Assembly: GCA_964522505.1 (NCBI GenBank)
Contig: CAZFWJ010000011.1
Coordinates: 7,111 to 71,110, forward strand
Length of the DNA stretch: 64,000 nucleotides
Direction: 5' to 3'
Origin: GYS-P2D sp964522505
GTDB taxonomy: Bacteria > Bacteroidota > Bacteroidia > Chitinophagales > Saprospiraceae
Below, in pieces: positions 43,710 through 54,026 of the stretch; positions within the stretch are counted from its first letter, which is position 1, and each line of letters starts with the position of its first letter. Under the pieces are notes generated by a model. That model was not told the DNA's origin. It was given only the letters and a program-made list of their open reading frames with translations, and made no database searches. A program made the position numbers and the translations under genes.

Positions 43710-44528
43710 ATGAGACAACCAGTATTGATTATCCTATTAAGCATCTTAAGCTTTGTAGTTTTTGGGCAAACCAACTATATCCAGACTGCAGAAGATTTGA
43801 TCACGGCATTTAAGGAAGGAGAACCTTATGAGCAGTATGTCGAGACCCTGAGAAATTCAACATTTGATGAGTTGCGAGAAGAGCTCGATACAGATGATAA
43901 GAGGTTTGCCTTTTGGATCAACATCTACAATGGTTATATCCAGGTAGAATTGAGAAATAATCCTGAGCTCTATGACAAGAGAAATAAGTTTTTTGCTACT
44001 CCAGCTATCGAAATAGGAGGAAAGACTTTGAGTTTTAGCGATGTAGAACATGGCATCATCCGTAGAGGGGAATGGCTTGCTGGATTGGGATATATACGCA
44101 ATCCGTTTCCAAGCAGATTCAAGAAGAAACTTAGACCTAAAAAAGGAGAGTATAGAGTTCATTTTGTTTTGAACTGTGGCGCAAGAAGTTGCCCCCCAAT
44201 TCCAATTATGGATCATACAATAATCCAAGATCAGTTTGCCGAGGCAACACGGCGATACCTTCCTGATTACACGTCTTACGATGAGGGTTCTAATGAAGTA
44301 CTTACTACACCTTTATTCTCTTGGTTTAGAGGCGATTTTAAAGGAAAGAAAGGAACAAAGAGAATACTTGAGGAGCATGGTCTTATTCCTACTAGAAAAG
44401 TCAAACTTAAATATGATGGATATGACTGGAGTCTGATGTTAGACAATTTCATTGATCTCGCAGACGGTAGTTTTAATCCAGATAAAATGAAAGAATCAAA
44501 TACCAAGGAAGTAACTAGTTCCCATTAA
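43710..44528 (+). CDS. Exported DUF547 family protein
   Basis: The 272-residue protein has a signal peptide (hydrophobic 4-18, ending FGQ). It then carries the DUF547 signature: FAFWINIYNGYIQ near 65-77, RNPFPSRF and NCGARSCPPI near 155-164. The conserved Asn-Cys and Cys-Pro-Pro suggest a cysteine-based active site related to transglutaminase-like folds, but no activity is established for this protein. It is predicted periplasmic and stands alone. Confidence 0.85.
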   Translation: MRQPVLIILLSILSFVVFGQTNYIQTAEDLITAFKEGEPYEQYVETLRNSTFDELREELDTDDKRFAFWINIYNGYIQVELRNNPELYDKRNKFFATPAIEIGGKTLSFSDVEHGIIRRGEWLAGLGYIRNPFPSRFKKKLRPKKGEYRVHFVLNCGARSCPPIPIMDHTIIQDQFAEATRRYLPDYTSYDEGSNEVLTTPLFSWFRGDFKGKKGTKRILEEHGLIPTRKVKLKYDGYDWSLMLDNFIDLADGSFNPDKMKESNTKEVTSSH

Positions 44529-44539
44529 TATTTATCTGA

Positions 44540-44737
44540 TTAAATCACGCCATTTCGATCTAGTTCCTTTTCCATTCTTAACATCGATACAAGTAAGTAT
44601 ACTTCATGAATGTAACTCGAACAACATAAATTCTGAGTCGCATGTGTTATTATGGTCTGAAGACTCAAAACGTCCATGAGACAATCCTCCTCTGCTCTCA
44701 AAACAAAATCACAATTGCGCTGTGCAATTATTATCAT
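44540..44737 (-). CDS. Possible small hypothetical protein
   Basis: A 65-codon ATG-initiated frame fills the gap between the DUF547 gene and the MATE gene on the minus strand. The product (AQRNCDFVLRAEEDCLMDVL early, MLRMEKELDRNGVI at the end) is helix-like with a balanced charge pattern, but I recognise no family. Its start lies within 45 bp of the MATE start, where MATE promoter signals would be expected. It may be spurious. Confidence 0.25.
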   Translation of the reverse strand: MIIIAQRNCDFVLRAEEDCLMDVLSLQTIITHATQNLCCSSYIHEVYLLVSMLRMEKELDRNGVI

Positions 44738-44779
44738 CCATTGCGCTTATTCTTTTTTTAGGTGGTGTAGCTTTACCGT

Positions 44780-46135
44780 GTGCTATCTAAGATATACCAC
44801 AACTACAAGGACGACTTTAGAGCCAATACAAAGCTAGCCATCCCGATTGTATTAGGTCAATTAGGACAGATAGCGACTAACATTGCTGACAATGTCATGG
44901 TTGCCAAGCTCGGTCCTGCCCATTTGGCTGCTGTATCACTGTCAGTAGCGATCTTTATCATCTTCGTGATAGTCGGGATTGGAATTTCCTTTTCATTGCC
45001 CCCACTGGTCGCAGAAGCACATAGCGCCAAACAGCACAGTCGTATCGGCCAATACTTTAAGCATAGCTTAATCATAAATCTAAGCTTTGCCATAATTAGC
45101 TTGATAGGGATGCTCTCATTGATCCCGATATTAGTATATATGGGTCAGGAACAAGAGGTAATCTCACTCGCTAAGCCCTATCTGCAGATCTGCGCCTATT
45201 CATTGATTCCGATGATGATGTTTCAGACATTGAGATGTTATGCTGATGGCATGTCTGAAACGCTACCTCCTATGATCGCTATGATCGCTGGCAATGTGCT
45301 CAATATAGGCCTTAACTATATGTTAATCTTTGGCAAGCTTGGAGCACCAGCTCTTGGTGTCGCTGGAGCCGCATTAGGTACTTTGATCGCACGCTGTGTG
45401 ATGATAATGATACTGGTAGGACTATTGATAAAGTGGAAAGACCTGTGGTCTTATATCACCGGAATCGACTACTTAAGCTATCAAAGAGCGCTAATCAGAA
45501 AGATGCTTAGCATATCCATCCCGATATCACTACAGTTGTTCTTTGAGGTGTCGGCTGTAGCTGGTGTAGCCATACTCATGGGGCTTCTCGGGAAAGAAGC
45601 CCAAGCAGGTCATCAGATAGCTATTAATATTGCGTCAGTTCCATTTCTCATATGTTCAGGCCTTGGCATGGCGGCATCGGTGAGGGTGGGTAATCAATTA
45701 GGACTCAAGGACCACCAAGGGATGTTTAGAGCAGGAGTCTCTAACTTCATCCAAGTAACATTTCTGATGATTGTTGCAGGCACTCTACTATACCTATTGC
45801 GGGAATTCCTCCCCACCCTATATCTGGATGACCCAAGCGTGTTATCTGTTGCAAGCACCTTACTGATTTTCGCAGCATTGTTTCAGATACCGGATGGCCT
45901 GCAGGTATCTATTCTGGGTGCGCTGCGAGGGGCTCAAGATGTTAATATTCCCACCTTGATCAGCTTTATTGCTTATTGGTTGATAGGCATACCCATAGGG
46001 TGCCTATTATCATTTTACTTTGACATAGGCCCTCAGGGACTGTGGATCGGCTTAGTAGTAGGTTTTGCGATAGCCGCAATCTTATTGCAATGGCGATTCA
46101 GATACATCATAAATCGCCATTACAATACAGAATAA
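44780..46135 (+). CDS. MATE-family efflux transporter
   Basis: The 451-residue inner-membrane protein has twelve helices in two MATE repeats. The first begins LAIPIVLGQLGQIATNIADN with the following VMVAKLGPAHLAAVSL, and the second ISIPISLQLFFEVSAVAGVA. The frame starts with GTG at 44780. MATE pumps expel cationic drugs or metabolites using Na+ or H+. The gene ends tail to tail with the DoxX gene, with 1 bp between stops. It has no regulator nearby. Confidence 0.94.
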   Translation: MLSKIYHNYKDDFRANTKLAIPIVLGQLGQIATNIADNVMVAKLGPAHLAAVSLSVAIFIIFVIVGIGISFSLPPLVAEAHSAKQHSRIGQYFKHSLIINLSFAIISLIGMLSLIPILVYMGQEQEVISLAKPYLQICAYSLIPMMMFQTLRCYADGMSETLPPMIAMIAGNVLNIGLNYMLIFGKLGAPALGVAGAALGTLIARCVMIMILVGLLIKWKDLWSYITGIDYLSYQRALIRKMLSISIPISLQLFFEVSAVAGVAILMGLLGKEAQAGHQIAINIASVPFLICSGLGMAASVRVGNQLGLKDHQGMFRAGVSNFIQVTFLMIVAGTLLYLLREFLPTLYLDDPSVLSVASTLLIFAALFQIPDGLQVSILGALRGAQDVNIPTLISFIAYWLIGIPIGCLLSFYFDIGPQGLWIGLVVGFAIAAILLQWRFRYIINRHYNTE

Positions 46136-46136
46136 T

Positions 46137-46508
46137 TTAGGCGCTCAGAAGTGAGATGAATCTCGCTTTATGCGCATATACAAGATATAAACCCATTAGT
46201 AGGGCAACTATTGCAGGAGCGATATTCGGTAGGTCATGCAATAGGTGAAAAATAGTTGCATTAAACAAGATGGCTATCAAGAAGGTTAGCGCCAGTGGCA
46301 CATACTTCCCTAACAATAGGGCTGCCCCAAAAACCACTTCCAAGACACCAATAATTTTCATGAAGCCCGAGGTGAAATAAATCCCAATGAGCGTACCTCC
46401 ATCACCTGCAATCTCCAGGGGAGGCATAAAATGAAGAAACTTGTTTAATCCAAAAACAACCATCAACAGTCCCAACAGGACTCTGATGGCGAGAGTTACT
46501 TTGTCCAT
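46137..46508 (-). CDS. DoxX family membrane protein
   Basis: The 123-residue protein has four membrane helices and the DoxX-like start AIRVLLGLLMVVFGLNKFLH, with FMKIIGVLEVVFGAALLLGK in the middle. DoxX proteins are small quinone-linked or accessory membrane proteins of unclear function. It converges directly on the MATE gene and has about 130 bp upstream before the large secreted protein's terminator. Confidence 0.85.
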   Translation of the reverse strand: MDKVTLAIRVLLGLLMVVFGLNKFLHFMPPLEIAGDGGTLIGIYFTSGFMKIIGVLEVVFGAALLLGKYVPLALTFLIAILFNATIFHLLHDLPNIAPAIVALLMGLYLVYAHKARFISLLSA

Positions 46509-46582
46509 AATAGTATTTGTTTAGTTACGATGGCTAGTAAAATAAGCATATCACTACAAACTCTACCTACACGCAATAAAAA

Positions 46583-46622
46583 AAATAAAGCCATCAAGAA
46601 TTGACGTTCTTGATGGCCTTTT
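46583..46622 (-). terminator. Strong terminator after the large secreted protein
   Basis: A perfect 11-bp stem GCCATCAAGAA/TTCTTGATGGC (46590-46600, 46607-46617) with a 6-nt loop is followed on the minus strand by a T-rich run and on the plus strand by CTTTT, so it may serve both directions. Confidence 0.85.
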
Positions 46623-46644
46623 AAAAATTTCAGGGTAGTACTTA

Positions 46645-49600
46645 TTATAGTACGATCATCTTTTTAGTGATGACTCCTTCTTCAGTTTTCATTCTGTATA
46701 TGATCACTCCTGAGTCTTGCAGTTCATCTCCTGATACAACAATGCTGTTTGTACCCTTATTAAAGAATGATGTTCTTCGGTGAACTTGCTGACCTGCTGA
46801 GTTGAAGAATGAAAATTCCACATTCTGAGACTTGTCTATTACAAAGTCGATAGTCGTCTGTGAGCTAAATGGATTTGGTTGATTTTGAAGGACTCGTGTT
46901 ACCAGTTCTACTTCACCAAACACTCTATTAAGTCTTACACCTTCTGAGCTTAAATCTGCCAGTACCATGTTCGAATAATCATTATTAGACAATGTAAGGC
47001 TTGGTTCTACTTTAGCATTAACTATGATCGTAAGGATATTGCTATCATCATCGACAGCTACACTGGTATGATCTGTTACCACAACTTTTACATTGTCGTC
47101 AGAAATATGGTAATTGCCCTCATTCAACGCAAATACCTCAGAGTTTAGCTCAGCGATATCTCCACCATTCAGATTGAGATCCAACTGTAATCCCATTAGG
47201 TTAAGAGCGTCAGCTGATGAAAGCTTGATTTCATACGTTCCATCTGCAATTGAATTAATCTGGTAATTGATATTACTACTTCCAGAACGGATGAGCGCTT
47301 TAAATCCATTGACATCAGCACTACCATCTATATCACCGGCTTTGATTCCTACGAAATCATGGGCTAACGTATAGTTGTCAGGAGTTATCGTCACCTCTTG
47401 AGATGCGTTGAAAACCTCAAGACCTTCAAATTGAGACATACTCTCTGCACTGTAGAAAACCCATTCATTACCATTTCTATACTCAATATCAGTCCCTAAT
47501 AATACTCTCCTCATCGCTACAAGGTCTAGCGCTGTTACAATACCGTCAAAGTTGACGTCTGCAGCGATAAGCTTTCCTTCCTCTTCAAAAGTAATTAATC
47601 CCAAGATGTGTCTCTGTACTAAGATGATATCGAGTACCGATAGTCCATTGATTGCCTCATCCACTTTACCAGATCTCAAAGTATAGGTCTGGTCTATTTC
47701 TGGAGCGATAATTTCATAACGTCCAATATTATTGGTTATAGCTAAGCCTTCTTCACCCAGCTCTACTGCTACATGTGAAATATCCTCTCCGTAGAATGTT
47801 TTCACACGGCCTTCTACTGTGGAAGTATTAGCCGTCTCCGCCACAAGACATCCGCCGTCTGTTGAGCAGTCAGACTTCACTATGATCTGGTCTACATCCC
47901 AGACTGATACAGGACTATCGTTATCATCTGTTAAACAGTATCCTAATAATTCAAACGAGAATGTTGTTGCTGTCGTTACCTCGAATCCTGCTAAACCAGA
48001 GAAATCAAACTCCTGGAGGCTCCATGTTCTTCCAGTAGCATTTTCAGCACTGAGAAATACTTCTTCTCCATTTCTCAAGACCCGTACTCCATAAAATATC
48101 GGGAATCTATTTTGTCCACTATCACCGAGGATCCAAGCGAATTCCTCTGGTGCTTGCTCATAGAAACAGAGACTTGTTAATGATGCACTTGATGAGCCAG
48201 CATTAGGCGCTATTGAAACATCAAATCTTAATGCAAAATCACTATCATTTTCAAAGGCGCAATTATCAGATGGACTTACACAGATTGCAACACCCCCATT
48301 TACCCCTGGAGTACAAGAATGAGTGAAAGTCTCTGGGTTGTTTCTGAACGGTGCATTCACTACTCCTAACTGTGCACATGAAGCATCATTGTTAACATTG
48401 CCTTGGAATTCTGAATAATCTTGATTCGTGCCGCTATTAACAAAGGCATTACACTCCTCAAGACTGAACATTACCGTCGACATCGCCATAGAAGAATCAA
48501 TAGGATCTTGCTTCGTTACTGTTACAGAATTAGATAGATCAAAGCAACCTGTCAAATTTGCTGCATTCTGTCCAATAGCTAGTCCTCCTACTTCGCCAAA
48601 GGTGGCTATCCTCCAAATCAAGCAAGATTCAATATCAGAATTCGTAATACTTACTGATCGACTGCTCTGTATAGATAATATATTCAAGTCTGAGTCAGTA
48701 ACAAGATACTGCGCTGCACCTGAGCCTCCTCCTGAGAAATCTATGTCAAGGCTTGCTCCAGCATTATCCACACATACAGTCACACTGCTCGAGCCATTAA
48801 CGCTAATGGTTCCGGCATCAGGAGAGTTTCTAACTACTCTAAGTGCATTGGACAAATCAAAACATCCCGAAAGAGATGATAGTTGTGTACCTACGATACT
48901 CGGATCTAATGGCATATCCGACGCAACATTATATACGAAACATACTCCTGGCACTATTGATTCAAAATTAAGTGGGCTGCTTGCGGGTAATGCTAATATT
49001 ATCCCAGCGTCATCAGTAACAAGAAGTTGATTAACTGCTCCTCCTGCACCTGCTACAGCAACTGCAACAGGGTCATTAGTTCCTATACCGACACATATCT
49101 GTAATTCATCACCTGGCGTACCGACAAAAGATAAGGTGCCGCCGACAAAATTTAAGTCTTGTGATACTGTTATTGGATTACTCAAAGAAAAGCATCCGTC
49201 TAAGGCATTTATATTATTGCCTACTGTAGCGTTGAATAACGAACCATTGAAAGACACTCTCAGAATCTGGAACATAGCTGAGCTTACACCATTCAAAGCA
49301 AATGAGTTAGTATTACTTACTCTCAAGATCTGACCTGATCCATCAACCGCCAAAAACAGAGATGACGCCCCTACTGCTCCTGAAGCATCAAATTGGAATG
49401 CTTGACCTAAGTTGTTAGGACATAGTGTCAGGCTCGAACCGCCTCCTACACTAATCGATCCACCTGCTGTATTCCCATCCGCCAGAGAGATCTGTACGAA
49501 GTTAGTAAGGCCGCCACATGTGGCCGATAAAGCAAACACACTTGTTCCTGGCGAAAATGCTTGAAGCGTCCCGTTGTAGGCGAATCTGTACACCCTAAAT

Positions 49601-52092
49601 GTACCTGGCTCAAATCCTGATAGATTGAAACTATTAGAATTCTGAGAAGATATTATAGTCCCATCAGTCGTCGTCACTAACCATATATTGCTTCCTGCCT
49701 CCAAGTTGGCACTCATCAATGAGAAAGTAGGATCATTAGAACAAATTCTCACATCCGAAGTGTTGTCTAAGGTTGCGATAACTCCTGGGTTTACCGATAA
49801 TTTGGATACATTAACTGGGTTGGATAGCTCGAAACAGCCTGTTATCTCACTAACATTACTGCCAACAGCAAGATTTTGTGTTCCAATACTGTGTCTAATA
49901 TTCCAGATCTGACATTCGTCCCCGAAGCTATTGCTGACAGAAACATTCGTACCACTTCCTTGGAAGCTCAGAATATTACCTGCAAGATCTGTCACTATGT
50001 AATTAGAGAATGTTGAGCTACCACCTGATTCAGTTATAGCTACGGAAGCATTACTGTTTTGACTGCTGAAACATATCTCTGTAGAAGTTGCTCCACCTAC
50101 TGTAATTGTTGAAGCAACGGCTTCATTGATATTTACGACTATAGGATTAGAGAGCACATCACATGATGGTGCTAATAGGCTGATATCCATACCTATTTGA
50201 GTTGGTTGATTCTGACCATCAAAGCTAAGCGCATAAATCTCTATACGCCCTGTTGGTAGCGAACTCAAATCAAAAGTTGGACCATTTAAAAATCCTGTCA
50301 CGATATTATTCTCATCGACAACTGGATATATGATATTGGGAAAGATATTATTTCTAAGAACTGTCTCGAGCGTCATACTGCTCGCATCCGATCTACACAC
50401 GCTAACTGATGTAGTATTCGCTGCCGTAGCAAATACGCCACCTCCTGTTGCTCTCTTATTGGCTTGAATAGACGTGGAGCTAACCGCAAAACATCCTGAA
50501 AGATTGTCAATATTCCCTCCTGGAAATAAACCAAATACAGGGCCTTCTGAAACAACATATCTAATAAAGCAATCACCTAATGGAAGGCCGTCAGCATTAA
50601 TTGAGCCATCGGATCTTACATCGATTATTCGTCCTGTTGAATCTGTTATCACGAATCTCCCTTGCCCTCCTGAAGGCACAGCAGATCCTGAAACCTGGAT
50701 AATATCTTCTATTCCATCTCGTGCACAGATGTCAAAAAATTGCTGAGGTGCACTAATCACAGGCGTCGCCAAACCTTGACGTACAAATCTAATTCGATTA
50801 GATACAAGTACACAGCCAGTAACTGCATCTATAGAACCTCCTGCCTCAAGACCGCTAACATTTCCAACGAACTCAACTCTTGCAATATCGAAGCTGGCAA
50901 GATCAGTAGAAAACAAGTCCGAAACACTATTCGCAGTAGCTGCTATCATGTTGCCATTCAGAGCTACATAGATTCCTTGAGCACCAGCATTAGTGTTATT
51001 CAAGTCTATGCTTATCATTGGATCAACGCAGAAAGTAATGGTAGAACCACTAGGCGATGAGATCACCGGCGTTGTATCTAGGCTCACACTATTAACTGTT
51101 ATCACATTCGAAAATGCAAAGCAGCCCGTAATATTTTGGATATTACTGCCTATAGTAGCGTTTTCTAAAACTTCCTCATAAGATACCCTAAGCACCTGGA
51201 ACGATCCAGCGCCAAGTGTTGCAAAGTCAATAACACTTGCTGAAGTAAGCGCTATGATTGTGCCGCTCATATCCGTGATCACGAGCATACTATTCGCGCC
51301 GGAATTTCCTGATAAACTGAATGCTACAGACGTGCTACCTGCATTAAGACATATGTTCGTAAGGTCCGTGGTACTCAATGCTCCACCTTGTGGCAAATCT
51401 GTTGCACATGACGCATTAATCATTAAATCATCAATATCCCATACCATCACCGCTCCACTCCCTGATACACAATATGGTAAGATCTCCAACTGATAAGCTA
51501 CTGAACCATTAGTAGTAAAAGCATCGCCTCCAGAAAACTGAAAGTTTGCTAAATTCCATGGGTCGTTTGTTGCGTTTCCTTCAGATCTGAATACCTCAAC
51601 TCCGTCTCTCAACAATCTAACCGCAAATAAGGATGGAGGATTATTATCTCCTGTTTCACCTTGTATCCATTCAAAAACATCTGGACTTCTATGCTGAAAA
51701 CTTATCGATGTTAGTGTAGCATTCTGATCAGTGCTCCCAGATACGCTGAATGGCACAATGATCCTGTTCTCAGAACTAAAATCGGCTTGACAAGCCACAG
51801 CTGCGGATACGCACATCGCTGTACCTGTAAATCCTCCTGTACAGGAGTGATTATTAACGGTTGGATTAACTCTAAAAAGAGGTCCGCTTGATGAGAGAAT
51901 ATTACACTCCGAGTCTGATTCCACAACAGCTGTGAACTCAGAATAATCAATATGTTGCTCGGCCCCGATTAAGGCTTGACAGTTGTCAAAATCATATGTC
52001 AGTCGAGCACTCTGGGTGTCGCTATTGCCGTACAAAGAGGTAAGGCATAGGCATAAAAGTACTAGTGTACTGTAAATGGGAAATCTAGTCAT
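46645..52092 (-). CDS. Giant T9SS-secreted repeat protein with dockerin-like region and type A sorting domain
   Basis: The 1815-residue protein has a signal peptide (hydrophobic 6-20). A cysteine-rich beta domain occurs twice: about 30-230 (DFDNCQALIGAEQHIDYSEF) and about 1205-1415 (LEECNAFVNSG then DYSEFQGN). Nine related repeats of about 95-110 residues lie between them, most ending in a GCF-x-LSN-type turn. Two dockerin-like calcium loops follow near 1480-1525 (NGLSVLDIILVQRHILG and DVNFDGIVTALDLVAMRRVL). The C-terminus (about 1735-1815) is a type A T9SS sorting domain, beginning QNQPNPFSSQTTIDF and ending KKMIVL. It is exported and probably attached to the cell surface or released. The role may be adhesion or matrix formation; this is inference. 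Confidence 0.88.
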   Translation of the reverse strand: MTRFPIYSTLVLLCLCLTSLYGNSDTQSARLTYDFDNCQALIGAEQHIDYSEFTAVVESDSECNILSSSGPLFRVNPTVNNHSCTGGFTGTAMCVSAAVACQADFSSENRIIVPFSVSGSTDQNATLTSISFQHRSPDVFEWIQGETGDNNPPSLFAVRLLRDGVEVFRSEGNATNDPWNLANFQFSGGDAFTTNGSVAYQLEILPYCVSGSGAVMVWDIDDLMINASCATDLPQGGALSTTDLTNICLNAGSTSVAFSLSGNSGANSMLVITDMSGTIIALTSASVIDFATLGAGSFQVLRVSYEEVLENATIGSNIQNITGCFAFSNVITVNSVSLDTTPVISSPSGSTITFCVDPMISIDLNNTNAGAQGIYVALNGNMIAATANSVSDLFSTDLASFDIARVEFVGNVSGLEAGGSIDAVTGCVLVSNRIRFVRQGLATPVISAPQQFFDICARDGIEDIIQVSGSAVPSGGQGRFVITDSTGRIIDVRSDGSINADGLPLGDCFIRYVVSEGPVFGLFPGGNIDNLSGCFAVSSTSIQANKRATGGGVFATAANTTSVSVCRSDASSMTLETVLRNNIFPNIIYPVVDENNIVTGFLNGPTFDLSSLPTGRIEIYALSFDGQNQPTQIGMDISLLAPSCDVLSNPIVVNINEAVASTITVGGATSTEICFSSQNSNASVAITESGGSSTFSNYIVTDLAGNILSFQGSGTNVSVSNSFGDECQIWNIRHSIGTQNLAVGSNVSEITGCFELSNPVNVSKLSVNPGVIATLDNTSDVRICSNDPTFSLMSANLEAGSNIWLVTTTDGTIISSQNSNSFNLSGFEPGTFRVYRFAYNGTLQAFSPGTSVFALSATCGGLTNFVQISLADGNTAGGSISVGGGSSLTLCPNNLGQAFQFDASGAVGASSLFLAVDGSGQILRVSNTNSFALNGVSSAMFQILRVSFNGSLFNATVGNNINALDGCFSLSNPITVSQDLNFVGGTLSFVGTPGDELQICVGIGTNDPVAVAVAGAGGAVNQLLVTDDAGIILALPASSPLNFESIVPGVCFVYNVASDMPLDPSIVGTQLSSLSGCFDLSNALRVVRNSPDAGTISVNGSSSVTVCVDNAGASLDIDFSGGGSGAAQYLVTDSDLNILSIQSSRSVSITNSDIESCLIWRIATFGEVGGLAIGQNAANLTGCFDLSNSVTVTKQDPIDSSMAMSTVMFSLEECNAFVNSGTNQDYSEFQGNVNNDASCAQLGVVNAPFRNNPETFTHSCTPGVNGGVAICVSPSDNCAFENDSDFALRFDVSIAPNAGSSSASLTSLCFYEQAPEEFAWILGDSGQNRFPIFYGVRVLRNGEEVFLSAENATGRTWSLQEFDFSGLAGFEVTTATTFSFELLGYCLTDDNDSPVSVWDVDQIIVKSDCSTDGGCLVAETANTSTVEGRVKTFYGEDISHVAVELGEEGLAITNNIGRYEIIAPEIDQTYTLRSGKVDEAINGLSVLDIILVQRHILGLITFEEEGKLIAADVNFDGIVTALDLVAMRRVLLGTDIEYRNGNEWVFYSAESMSQFEGLEVFNASQEVTITPDNYTLAHDFVGIKAGDIDGSADVNGFKALIRSGSSNINYQINSIADGTYEIKLSSADALNLMGLQLDLNLNGGDIAELNSEVFALNEGNYHISDDNVKVVVTDHTSVAVDDDSNILTIIVNAKVEPSLTLSNNDYSNMVLADLSSEGVRLNRVFGEVELVTRVLQNQPNPFSSQTTIDFVIDKSQNVEFSFFNSAGQQVHRRTSFFNKGTNSIVVSGDELQDSGVIIYRMKTEEGVITKKMIVL
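48500..51387 (-). repeat. Nine internal protein repeats in the T9SS-secreted protein
   Basis: By reading the translation I count nine units between residues about 236 and 1197. Each has an early Cys in a T-x-C or I-C context, a central G-x-ILxxxxS-type strand pair, and (in most) a late GCF-LSN segment before the next unit. Units 4 and 6 are the most divergent. The early and late cysteines could pair within each unit. Confidence 0.7.
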
Positions 52093-52621
52093 AATTATCG
52101 CAAGTTTGGTTCTGTCTAAAATTGCAATGGAGTAAAGATCGACAACTTGGAGGGTTAAATGCTCAAGGTATACCCTATATTAATCAATTGAGCAAAATTT
52201 ATTGACTTTAACATGTTGTATAACAGAAAGTTACGAAATGACTATTTTATTATAATAACTATCTAAATGTATTATTGTCTAATAAAAGACCTAGGATAAA
52301 CACCATGTTTGTGGTATGACACACTCATGAAACTGTTAAGTTGAAATACGTGAAGAAATGCAAAAGTGCGGTGTTAAGAGCCAAGAGAACCAATATATGT
52401 GTGGCTCGATCATATAGGGTGTTTCATTTCTATCTCCAATAATTCATAAACCCATTACATCCAGTAAGTAATTGGATTTGCCAAGAGATAAATTAGAAAA
52501 GGGCATCGTTGCAATGGCTATCACGGTAATTACAACAAGGGTATCACTAAATTATTATGGTCAATTAAAAATCTTATGAACCTTAAGGTTTACTCCCACT
52601 CTTCAAAAGGCGACAGACGAC
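52093..52621. other. Gene-free stretch upstream of the T9SS protein
   Basis: This 529-bp AT-rich region should hold the promoter of the large secreted protein (minus strand). I see no convincing gene. A short plus-strand frame near 52472-52576 (containing DLPRDKLEKGIVAMAITVIT) could be a remnant but is weak. No terminator hairpin after the NhaD gene is obvious. Confidence 0.3.
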
Positions 52622-53953
52622 TTAGAAAAATAATTCGTACATAAGCAAGAACACCCCTGCTCCAGCAAGGAATCCAAGTGCAGCAAGCCAAGCAATATTC
52701 TTAAGATACCAGATAAAATCAATACGCTCCATACCCATGGCGGCTACTCCTGCCGCCGATCCGATTATAAGCATACTTCCTCCAGTACCGGCAGAATATG
52801 CGATGAAATGCCAGAGCTTGGCATCGATGACTTCAGTATACATGCCCATTGACGCTGCCACTAATGGAACATTATCGATTATAGCCGAGAATACACCAAG
52901 GAGCATAATCACTAAATCTTGCGATGGCACAGAGGCATCTAACCAAGCTGCAAGTGAATTAAGTACGCCCAAGGACTCCAATGAACCTACCGCCATTAGA
53001 ATTCCTAAAAAGAATAATATGCTCGACATCTCAATCCGTGACAAAGCTGTGTGAGCAGAATAGAGATGCTTACGCTCCTCTTCAAAATCCTCTTCTGGGT
53101 GTATATACTCAGATACCAACCAGACAATACCGAGAGCAAGCATCATCCCTAGATATGGTGGCATGTGAGTGATACTTTTAAATATTGGAACGGAAATCAG
53201 TCCTGCTATCCCCACGAAGAGCATAGTCTGGCTACTTAAAACTTGCCTATCGCTTTCTTCTTTTTTAGAGTCAACTTTAGCTAGTTGCAGAGATCCTTGA
53301 AATGGCTTGGTCAATGATGCTATAAAGGTTGGGACCGCAAAACATACCAGAGAAGGAACCACTAAATGAGTGATAAGGCCAACTGTCGATACCCGATCCC
53401 CTATCCATAGCATAGTAGTTGTAACATCTCCAATAGGGGACCATGCGCCTCCTGCATTAGCTGCAATCACACCCATACAGACAAACCAAAGTCGCTCCAT
53501 CTTATCAGGAACCAATCGTCTCAATAGTGAAACCAAGACGATAGTTGAGGCTAAATTATCCAGGGTGGCAGACAAGAAAAATGCCAGTATACAGACTAAC
53601 CACAGCATTTTTTTCTTACTATTTGTAGTGATCCTATTGGTAATCACCGAAAATCCCTTGTGCAAGTCTATCAACTCAACAATAGTCATAGCACCGATTA
53701 GAAACACCAATATTTCAGCAGTCTTGCCTATATGGTGGAGTAGGACTCCTCCTAAAAAGTCGTAATAGTCTCCCTCACCGTGACCCATACCGTGACCATG
53801 ATGATCAATAATATCCAAATGGCCAACTGAGATCAGTGCCCAACATAGCGCACCCATTATGAGTGCAGGCACAGTTTTATCTAAGTGAAGTGGATGTTCA
53901 AATACTATAATCAAATAACCTAGTATGAAACATATTATAACCGCTGCAATCAT
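52622..53953 (-). CDS. nhaD: Sodium:proton antiporter, NhaD family
   Basis: The 443-residue inner-membrane protein has many helices and the NhaD text: LDKTVPALIMGALCWALISV near the start, VFLIGAMTIVELIDLHKGF, FFLSATLDNLASTIVLV and AANAGGAWSPIGDVTTTMLW. These acidic/Asn/Thr-rich helix breaks are typical of the ion site in NhaD/ArsB-type transporters. It exchanges Na+ for H+ and helps pH and salt balance, fitting a marine or saline habitat. A histidine-rich loop (HHGHGMGHGEG near 50-60) is notable and might sense pH or bind metal. Confidence 0.93.
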   Translation of the reverse strand: MIAAVIICFILGYLIIVFEHPLHLDKTVPALIMGALCWALISVGHLDIIDHHGHGMGHGEGDYYDFLGGVLLHHIGKTAEILVFLIGAMTIVELIDLHKGFSVITNRITTNSKKKMLWLVCILAFFLSATLDNLASTIVLVSLLRRLVPDKMERLWFVCMGVIAANAGGAWSPIGDVTTTMLWIGDRVSTVGLITHLVVPSLVCFAVPTFIASLTKPFQGSLQLAKVDSKKEESDRQVLSSQTMLFVGIAGLISVPIFKSITHMPPYLGMMLALGIVWLVSEYIHPEEDFEEERKHLYSAHTALSRIEMSSILFFLGILMAVGSLESLGVLNSLAAWLDASVPSQDLVIMLLGVFSAIIDNVPLVAASMGMYTEVIDAKLWHFIAYSAGTGGSMLIIGSAAGVAAMGMERIDFIWYLKNIAWLAALGFLAGAGVFLLMYELFF

Positions 53954-54026
53954 ATCAATTCTGACTTAAGTATGTAATAATATTAAATTCTTTCAAGCTC
54001 CTGATGTGAATAGGGTTATTTGCTGT

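Noticed and set aside
48428..49030. A 200-codon plus-strand open frame
   Set aside because: It is antisense to the repeat region of the secreted protein; the repeat-derived composition explains its openness.
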